This document shows positions 32,151 to 36,453 of a stretch of DNA of 36,453 bases, one piece after another. Source of the stretch: a virus. Each line of letters starts with the position of its first letter. The stretch's first letter is position 1. The translations under genes were made by a program, and so were the position numbers. Location of the stretch: positions 1 to 36,453 of the IMG/VR virus record IMGVR_UViG_3300027977_000094, one strand, 5' to 3'. Under the pieces are notes generated by a model. That model searched no databases and was not told where the DNA came from. It saw nothing but the letters and a program-made list of their open reading frames with translations.

Positions 32151-32272
32151 AAGTGTCGCTCTTGCCCGACGCTCAACAGCTCTTTTAAGTACTCAATAAA
32201 ATATATTCATACTACATAGAAGAAGATGACGACTAGGCAAAATCCTAAAGTGCCCCTTGATCCGGGCATTTT
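32151..32272 (+). terminator. Intergenic region ending in an intrinsic terminator
   Basis: No gene is supported here. AAAGTGCCC (32247-32255), an 8-base loop and GGGCATTTT (32264-32272) form a 9-bp stem (one G-U) with a T tail, ending transcription before the initiator promoter. Confidence 0.7.
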
Positions 32273-32275
32273 AGT

Positions 32276-32318
32276 TTATCCACATACCATTTACAAAATA
32301 GATTGTACAATGTATATA
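32276..32318 (+). promoter_or_regulatory. Initiator gene promoter with TTATCCACA box
   Basis: TTATCCACA (32276-32284, perfect DnaA-box sequence) lies just upstream of TTTACA (32290-32295), 17 bp, TATATA (32313-32318); the AT-rich run offers alternative -10 registers up to 32322. DnaA or a phage factor bound there could control replication initiator synthesis. Confidence 0.55.
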
Positions 32319-32332
32319 TTATAAGTTTTGCA

Positions 32333-32387
32333 TTCGTTAGCCTATATCTCACCTACTTGCAAAACGGGTGAGGTATGGACTAACGAA
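32333..32387 (+). promoter_or_regulatory. Long hairpin in the initiator mRNA leader
   Basis: TTCGTTAG (32333-32340)/CTAACGAA (32380-32387), CC/GG, a four-pair segment and CTCACC (32348-32353)/GGTGAG (32367-32372) make one continuous 20-bp helix with two single-base bulges and a 13-base loop. It begins within about ten bases of the predicted transcription start and ends 10 bases before the ATG at 32398. Confidence 0.65.
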
Positions 32388-32397
32388 CAAATAAAAT

Positions 32398-33156
32398 ATG
32401 GAAAAAGAGTATTTTGAAGTAAGGGACATGAGAAACAAAGAAAAGTTTTTTGTTGATGACGCTTATTTGAATGGATACGCAAAACATCTAGGAACCACGA
32501 CATCGATGGTTTATTTTGTTTTGTGTCGTCATGCTGATAAAAACCAAGAATGTTTTCCTTCAATGGAAACAATGGGAGAAAAAATAGGGGTGAGTAGGCA
32601 CACAACAATGCGTTCAATTAAGATTCTTGAAGAGTGGAATATCATACAAAAAGGGAAAAGAATACGAAACAAAAAAGGAGTATGGTTGCATAATACCTAC
32701 ACTCTCATGGACAAAAGTGTGTGGAAAAACAAACCAAGTAGCACTGATGCAACATGGACTCCAAGTAGCACTGATGCACCTATCCATGTAGCACCCATGC
32801 ACCTATCCATGTCGCACCCATGCGACACTAAGGATACACATAGGAAGGATACACATATATTGTCGTCTACCGACGACGCTGTAGATTTCTCACAAGAGTT
32901 AAAAAAACTAGAAGACAGTAAAAGTAGACATTTGAACATAATTGGTTTTTACATGGATGTTAGGAAAGCGACCCTCCGCCCGAAAATCACAACTAAGTCT
33001 CAACTCTCCGCTTTCATAAAGCGTCACGCAAAATCAGCGAGTGCATTATCCGTTTACACCGACGATCAGATTGTCTCCGCAAAAGAAGAAGTAGAAACAA
33101 AATACAAGGACATAGATTGGACCCTGGAAACTTTAATTAAACAGCTAACTAAATAA
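32398..33156 (+). CDS. Replication initiator-like winged-helix protein
   Basis: 252 residues. The N-terminal half has a winged helix (about 30-92) with PSMETMGEKIGVSRHTTM and RSIKILEEWNII, of the HTH_36 type found in phage initiators and replisome organisers such as lambda O-like proteins. About 115-160 is a low-complexity linker encoded by the iteron repeats. The C-terminal domain (about 170-252) is helical and may recruit a host helicase or loader. It lies at the head of the replication module, with promoter, DnaA box and long leader hairpin. Confidence 0.75.
   Translation: MEKEYFEVRDMRNKEKFFVDDAYLNGYAKHLGTTTSMVYFVLCRHADKNQECFPSMETMGEKIGVSRHTTMRSIKILEEWNIIQKGKRIRNKKGVWLHNTYTLMDKSVWKNKPSSTDATWTPSSTDAPIHVAPMHLSMSHPCDTKDTHRKDTHILSSTDDAVDFSQELKKLEDSKSRHLNIIGFYMDVRKATLRPKITTKSQLSAFIKRHAKSASALSVYTDDQIVSAKEEVETKYKDIDWTLETLIKQLTK
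32739..32877 (+). repeat. Iteron array inside the initiator gene, putative replication origin
   Basis: A 10-bp core GCAC(T/C)(G/C)ATGC occurs four times at 32741, 32768, 32791 and 32814 (spacing 27, 23, 23). The first two lie in 18-bp identical copies (32734 and 32761). Then come two perfect 13-bp direct repeats AAGGATACACATA (32830-32842 and 32845-32857), a short AT run and an inverted repeat GTCGTC/GACGAC (32862-32877). Iterons plus AT-rich DNA inside the initiator gene is the lambda ori layout. Confidence 0.6.
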
Positions 33157-33158
33157 TT

Positions 33159-33509
33159 ATGGGAAAAATACAAAAAAGAAACGAAGAGAAACAAGAGATG
33201 ATGTTTTCAGACGCACTACTAAAATTCTTTATTGACAGAAAACTAGAACACGGAATGTTTTACGGATACATGGAAAGTTTAGGACTGGCTACCAAGACAA
33301 CAGTAGCAATGAGCGACAACCTAGACTTCCGAAAAAAATATGTCTTCAAAACACCCTACGAAGAAATTGATGAGATGATAAAAAATGAACCGATACTTTT
33401 CAACCTTTTTAGGAAAATAGAAAAAGAAGCCGAGAAAAGATTATATTCATACATCCTCGCAAAAGAACATGAGATAAAAAGACTAAGTGAGATGGCTAGT
33501 ATGTTGTAA
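33159..33509 (+). CDS. Hypothetical replication-module protein
   Basis: 116 residues, helical and charged, 2 bp after the initiator gene and probably co-transcribed. Segments such as KFFIDRKLEHGMFYGYMESLG and the C-terminal helix suggest a protein-protein adaptor. A helicase loader would be expected here, but no Walker motif is present, so function is unknown. Confidence 0.6.
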   Translation: MGKIQKRNEEKQEMMFSDALLKFFIDRKLEHGMFYGYMESLGLATKTTVAMSDNLDFRKKYVFKTPYEEIDEMIKNEPILFNLFRKIEKEAEKRLYSYILAKEHEIKRLSEMASML

Positions 33510-33521
33510 GGTTTTCAACAG

Positions 33522-33570
33522 TTGACACAGAACCCCCTTTCGTATAAGATATAGGTATTATTAAGTTAGC
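33522..33570 (+). promoter_or_regulatory. Promoter and AAGTTAGC leader element
   Basis: TTGACA (33522-33527), 17 bp, TAAGAT (33545-33550; TATAAG at 33543 is an alternative). AAGTTAGC follows at 33563-33570. The same element occurs 18 or fewer bases after other early -10 sites (30814, 35774). Confidence 0.55.
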
Positions 33571-33581
33571 AAATAAAACAT

Positions 33582-33761
33582 ATGGAAAAACAAATCGTAG
33601 AGGCAACATTCACAACAGAGTCTGGTAACAACATTTACTTTTCGTTTGCAGTAGAAATCAATAGCGAAGGTGACGTATTCATGCCAACAGAAGACGGTAT
33701 CGGAATTGAAGACAAAATAAAAGAAAAACTAGAAGCAATTTATAAAGTAGAAAACTTCTAA
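33582..33761 (+). CDS. Small hypothetical protein
   Basis: 59 residues, beta-type (EATFTTESGNNIYFSFAVEI) with an acidic C-terminal helix. It lies 1 bp before the exonuclease gene, so it may be a partner or regulator of recombination. Family not recognised. Confidence 0.55.
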   Translation: MEKQIVEATFTTESGNNIYFSFAVEINSEGDVFMPTEDGIGIEDKIKEKLEAIYKVENF

Positions 33762-33762
33762 C

Positions 33763-34632
33763 ATGAAATCAAACGAACTCTCACAACAAAAAGAACACGA
33801 GAAAAACGAAGCACAGGATTTTGAGTACCAAGAACAAAAACAAGGCTACCGATACCTAGACGAAAAGAAACAACATCTCCACACTCTCAACAGTAAGCCA
33901 CTGTTCGGAACAAGTACGATTGTCGGCGTGCTCTCAAAACCTCTCACTTGGTGGGCATCAGGACTCGCAGTAGCAAAACTTGGGTGGGTAAACTCAAAAG
34001 AAGCTAAAAAAGAAATCCGACTAGAAAAAGCAAAAGAGAAAAAATCTCAAATAGCTGAAATGTCAGACGAAGAATACCTCTCACTTCTAGACGAAGCATA
34101 CAAGGCACACAGCGTAAAACTAGACACCTCAGCACAAGCTGGAACTGATATGCACGCTCTCTTAGAAAATTACATAAACAAATGTATCAAAGAGAACAAA
34201 CGAGAACCAATGCTCCCAAGAGAAACGGACGAGCGACCAGTACAAATCTTTGCTCAATGGGCGACGAACAACGTCAAACGATTTATCTGGTCAGAAGCTA
34301 ACTGTTACTCTGAAAGACTATGGGTAGGTGGTATATCAGATGTTGGAGCGGAAATGGTAGACGGAACATATGCAATCATAGACTTTAAATCAAGTAAGGA
34401 AGCATACGAAAGCCAATTTATACAATGTGCAGGATATGCTATCCAGATAGAGGAAAACGGTGTACTCACATCAGATGGGAAAGTTGTACTCAAACTATCA
34501 AAGCCAATATCAAAAGTAATTATCTTTCCGTTCGGATCACCAACACCTACACCAGAGTACCGAATGAACATAGAACAATTAAAGCAAGCATTTGAAGCTT
34601 GCACACTATTACATAAACTTTTAAACAAATAA
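33763..34632 (+). CDS. PD-(D/E)XK exonuclease-like protein
   Basis: 289 residues. The core has H131 in GTDMHALLE, then GGISDVGAEM (D193), AIIDFKSSK (D207, K209) and QCAGYAI (Q221, Y225), the order of RecB/Cas4-type exonucleases. The N-terminal 110 residues are helical with a tryptophan-containing PLTWWASG. Directly before the SSB, it probably resects or recombines DNA. Distinction from Cas4 is not possible by eye; only one cysteine is near the core, so a Fe-S cluster is unlikely. Confidence 0.85.
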   Translation: MKSNELSQQKEHEKNEAQDFEYQEQKQGYRYLDEKKQHLHTLNSKPLFGTSTIVGVLSKPLTWWASGLAVAKLGWVNSKEAKKEIRLEKAKEKKSQIAEMSDEEYLSLLDEAYKAHSVKLDTSAQAGTDMHALLENYINKCIKENKREPMLPRETDERPVQIFAQWATNNVKRFIWSEANCYSERLWVGGISDVGAEMVDGTYAIIDFKSSKEAYESQFIQCAGYAIQIEENGVLTSDGKVVLKLSKPISKVIIFPFGSPTPTPEYRMNIEQLKQAFEACTLLHKLLNK

Positions 34633-34633
34633 C

Positions 34634-35011
34634 ATGAACCAAGTAACACTCACAAAAATCTATACAACAGACAAAGACAAACAAGGAAACCTTTTGAAGT
34701 CAAAAACAGGAAACCCATACACACGACTCAGTATCCAAACAAAAGAATATGGTGACAAGTGGATTTCAGGATTTCAAAACAAATCAAACCAAAACTGGAA
34801 AGAGGGTGACAAGGTAGAAATCGTCATTAAAGAAAATGGACAGTACCTTAACTTTGAAACTCCAAATAAAGAAGACGTTTTGATGGCTATGGTACAAGAA
34901 CTTAATACACGACTACGAAAGGTTGAAGACAAGGTATTCCCACCTAAAATCGGAAATACCGATATTGACTACCCAGAAAACGAATTTCCAGACGATATTC
35001 CTTTCAGCTAA
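34634..35011 (+). CDS. ssb: Single-stranded DNA-binding protein
   Basis: 125 residues. An OB-fold-like N-terminal domain (about 1-75, TRLSIQTKEYGDKWISGF, KVEIVIKENGQYLNFE), an acidic linker and the C-terminal tip DDIPFS. Bacterial SSB proteins end in DDDIPF, which recruits replication and repair proteins, so the phage SSB may hook onto the host replisome. The start overlaps the exonuclease stop by ATGA-like spacing. Confidence 0.8.
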   Translation: MNQVTLTKIYTTDKDKQGNLLKSKTGNPYTRLSIQTKEYGDKWISGFQNKSNQNWKEGDKVEIVIKENGQYLNFETPNKEDVLMAMVQELNTRLRKVEDKVFPPKIGNTDIDYPENEFPDDIPFS

Positions 35012-35012
35012 T

Positions 35013-35357
35013 ATGATTACAGTAGACAGCATAATCCAAGACATGAAGACTTGGGTGGAAAACGACCAAATCGTCCACCCAAGCGTATGGCTTGACCAGT
35101 GCATAAAACTGAATGTTTTAATCGGTGGAGAACACGCAAAGCTCATAACTCTTGAAAGTGAGATAGCTCGGCAACGATACACCCTCCTGAAGGACCAAAA
35201 TTGCCCTGTATCGAGAGCAAAAGCAATAATTGAGGCAGAACCCATTTATGCCCAATATCGCACACAGAAGGCAAAAATAACGCAGATAGAAGAGTTTATC
35301 AAAATAGCTAAAAAGTACGCTTCTCTCAAAGATGATGAGCTACGAAATCAACTCTAA
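35013..35357 (+). CDS. Hypothetical helical protein
   Basis: 114 residues. ATG 35013 follows the SSB stop by 1 bp; the upstream extension to 34923 lies inside the SSB gene and is not used. Helical with ESEIARQRYTLLK and a coiled C-terminus. Its position suggests a replication or recombination accessory role; no family recognised. Confidence 0.6.
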   Translation: MITVDSIIQDMKTWVENDQIVHPSVWLDQCIKLNVLIGGEHAKLITLESEIARQRYTLLKDQNCPVSRAKAIIEAEPIYAQYRTQKAKITQIEEFIKIAKKYASLKDDELRNQL

Positions 35358-35548
35358 TGGCAGTCTTCGGCGAAGGAGGAAAAAACTACAACTACCAACT
35401 GGAAAATAGATGTATCTATTGCGGTAGGTGGGCGAAAGAAGACCAACAATTCGCCCTAGACTTTGAAAGCGACAAGGTATGTCCAGCACACGAAAAATGG
35501 ATCAAAGGAAATTATAGGCAAAGGATAATAAACACACTAGACACATGA
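35357..35548 (+). CDS. Zinc-ribbon protein
   Basis: 63 residues, starting at the last base of the previous stop (TAATG). CIYC (19-22) and CPAH (42-45) form the potential zinc site. One of the recurring zinc miniproteins; likely nucleic-acid binding. Confidence 0.6.
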   Translation: MAVFGEGGKNYNYQLENRCIYCGRWAKEDQQFALDFESDKVCPAHEKWIKGNYRQRIINTLDT

Positions 35549-35724
35549 CAGACGACGAAAAAAACATACAAGCAATTATCGAATCCGGTGAATTAGAAAA
35601 ATACTCACCTGAGTTTTTCAAACTAAACGGTAGAATCGGCGGTAAAAAAGGAAAGAAATTCAAAGGAAAGACTAGAGAAGAAATCAGTGAACATATGCGG
35701 TGGGTTAGGTCACACAGACAATAG
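35545..35724 (+). CDS. Small basic protein, KKGKK-rich
   Basis: 59 residues with 4 bp overlap to the previous gene. An acidic N-terminus is followed by GRIGGKKGKKFKGKTREE and RWVRSHRQ. It resembles short charge-separated proteins of phage replication regions. The minus-strand ORF over the same bases is a shadow. Confidence 0.5.
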   Translation: MTDDEKNIQAIIESGELEKYSPEFFKLNGRIGGKKGKKFKGKTREEISEHMRWVRSHRQ

Positions 35725-35781
35725 TTATCCACATTGCATACGAAAGGGGCTTGCGTTATACTATACTCATTACAAGTTAGC
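35725..35781 (+). promoter_or_regulatory. Promoter with TTATCCACA box and AAGTTAGC leader
   Basis: TTATCCACA (35725-35733) abuts TTGCAT (35734-35739); 17 bp later lies TATACT (35757-35762), then AAGTTAGC (35774-35781). Box start is 32 bp upstream of the -10, almost the spacing at 28923 and 30466. Confidence 0.65.
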
Positions 35782-35794
35782 GATCACAAAATAA

Positions 35795-35944
35795 ATGAAT
35801 CAAGAACACAAAGAGTATCTCGATAAACTTCGGGAAAGTGGGAAGATAAACATGTTTGAAGCACCAATGTTTATTCAAGATGAATTTGGAGTAGAAAAAC
35901 AAGAAGCACGGAGCATTGTCCTTAATTGGATGAAACTATCATGA
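35795..35944 (+). CDS. Small hypothetical protein
   Basis: 49 residues, helical, with EFGVEKQEARSIVLNWM at the end, a pattern common in tiny phage proteins. Its TGA overlaps the next ATG (ATGA). First gene behind the last promoter of the window. Confidence 0.6.
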   Translation: MNQEHKEYLDKLRESGKINMFEAPMFIQDEFGVEKQEARSIVLNWMKLS

Positions 35945-36102
35945 AAACATTTTTACAAATACTATTCGTCCTTATCTTCATATTCATTGTCTTTCAGATA
36001 GGACTCGCAAGTAACAAAAGAGACGACGCAATGCTAGAACATTATAAAAACTGTGAACCAATGGTCGATATAGATGGAAATCATAAGATGGTGTGTAAAT
36101 AA
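35941..36102 (+). CDS. Small membrane protein
   Basis: 53 residues: basic start, hydrophobic segment (about 4-23) and a short polar tail with two cysteines (38, 52). It may be membrane-anchored or secreted, with a disulfide in the tail. Translationally coupled to the previous gene. Confidence 0.6.
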   Translation: MKTFLQILFVLIFIFIVFQIGLASNKRDDAMLEHYKNCEPMVDIDGNHKMVCK

Positions 36103-36111
36103 TATAAATAT

Positions 36112-36453
36112 ATGAAAAAATATAGTTTAACATCAAATACAAAAGATTGGTTCGGAACTACGTTATACCAAATCAAAGCAGAAATTAGTTTTGATTGTGT
36201 ATCAAAGGGAGAACTCGGTGGATATATAGAGAAAGAAAACAACCTTTCACAAGAAGGCAACGCATGGATTTATGGCGACGCACGGGTTTCTGGCAACGCA
36301 CGGGTTTCTGGCAACGCACAGGTTTCTGGCAACGCACGGGTTTCTGGCAACGCACAGGTTTATGGCAACGCACGGGTTTATGGCGACGCACAGGTTTCTG
36401 GCAACGCATGGATTTATGGCAACGCATGGATTTATGGCGACGCATGGATTTAT
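36112..36453 (+). CDS. Hexapeptide-repeat protein, N-terminal part (continues at base 1)
   Basis: 114 codons in frame to the last base, no stop. The N-terminal 48 residues are a mixed domain (SLTSNTKDWFGTTLYQIKAE, GELGGYIEKENN), followed by eleven 18-bp repeats (36256-36453) of type GNARVS. Alternatives at each position are few: N/D, R/Q/W, V/I, S/Y, and W always goes with I and Y. The gene continues at 1-261. The antisense ORF over the repeats is an artefact. Confidence 0.8.
   Translation, partial: MKKYSLTSNTKDWFGTTLYQIKAEISFDCVSKGELGGYIEKENNLSQEGNAWIYGDARVSGNARVSGNAQVSGNARVSGNAQVYGNARVYGDAQVSGNAWIYGNAWIYGDAWIY
36256..36453 (+). repeat. Tandem 18-bp repeat array at the contig end
   Basis: Eleven complete units of GGC(A/G)ACGCA plus variable codons, continued by 2.5 units at 1-45. 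The assembly breaks here, so the true copy number is unknown. Confidence 0.85.

Noticed and set aside
32226-32324. 32-codon ORF starting at ATG 32226
   Set aside because: It covers a terminator, a DnaA-like box and the initiator promoter, so it is probably chance.
33763-34632. Cas4-type iron-sulfur nuclease
   Set aside because: The PD-(D/E)XK core is present, but the cysteines needed for the Fe-S cluster are not.
36185-36445. Minus-strand 86-codon ORF rich in R, C, H, K and P over the repeat array
   Set aside because: It is the mirror of the 18-bp repeat in the + strand gene; its regularity comes from the repeat itself.
36256-36453. Diversity-generating retroelement target, because several variable codons differ by A
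   Set aside because: No reverse transcriptase or template repeat is present in the window, and C/T changes (CGG/TGG) also occur.
36256-36453. CRISPR array
   Set aside because: Units are contiguous 18-bp coding repeats without spacers, and no cas genes are present.

Overview
This window looks like an essentially complete genome of a tailed, probably short-tailed (podovirus-like) bacteriophage. It is AT-rich and almost entirely transcribed on the + strand; only one two-gene unit (28515-28930) is on the minus strand. TAA, TAG and TGA all end convincing genes, so there is no sign of stop-codon recoding. The two ends fall in the same tandem-repeat gene: its start is at 36112 and its end at 261, and the reading frame and 18-bp repeat phase are restored if the last 9 bases are overlapped with the first 9. 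The molecule is therefore probably circular or circularly permuted and was cut by assembly inside a repeat. The host cannot be named. Promoters are of the ordinary sigma70 type (TTGACA/TATAAT-like), strong Shine-Dalgarno sites are scarce, and several genes look leaderless. A small-genome uncultured bacterium such as a Patescibacteria/CPR member is one possibility, but that is a guess.

Layout. 1-261 holds the end of the hexapeptide-repeat protein. 262-607 holds a candidate structured RNA and a broken small ORF. 608-3972 is a run of small accessory genes: zinc-ribbon miniproteins, membrane proteins and an SPFH/HflC-like fragment. At 4001-4104 a promoter and a two-state leader lead into a DUF1617-like gene, a GroEL-type chaperonin and two basic miniproteins. 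6537-13154 is the DNA packaging and head module: small and large terminase, portal, small basic proteins, scaffold, decoration candidate and major capsid protein. 13199-25817 holds a beta-helix protein, head-tail adaptor, tail nozzle-like protein, glycine-rich adhesin, two internal-virion/ejection candidates, a collagen-containing fibre and a triplicated receptor-binding candidate. 25822-27974 is the lysis module: two holins, a metallopeptidase-DUF5675 fusion and a secreted lytic transglycosylase. 27988-28530 has five tRNAs (His, Pro, Leu, Arg, Gln).

28515-32150 mixes regulatory DNA, a metallophosphoesterase and HNH/NinG-type nucleases. 32150-35724 is the replication and recombination module: a winged-helix initiator with iteron-like repeats inside its gene, a PD-(D/E)XK exonuclease and an SSB with the acidic tip. 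35795-36453 holds small genes and the start of the repeat protein. No integrase, DNA polymerase, helicase, RNA polymerase, capsid protease or GroES was recognised, so the phage looks lytic and dependent on the host replisome.

The most interesting structures are non-coding. The chaperonin operon leader has alternative hairpins, one of which buries the ribosome-binding site under a run of five U (fourU-thermometer-like). tRNA-His is bracketed by an 11-bp helix that competes with an intrinsic terminator. Iterons lie inside the initiator gene, and a 20-bp hairpin forms its leader. TTATNCACA boxes recur in the early region, three of them placed 31-32 bp upstream of a -10 element. A GTTAGC element recurs in early leaders, and 295-434 can fold as a closed multi-hairpin RNA.
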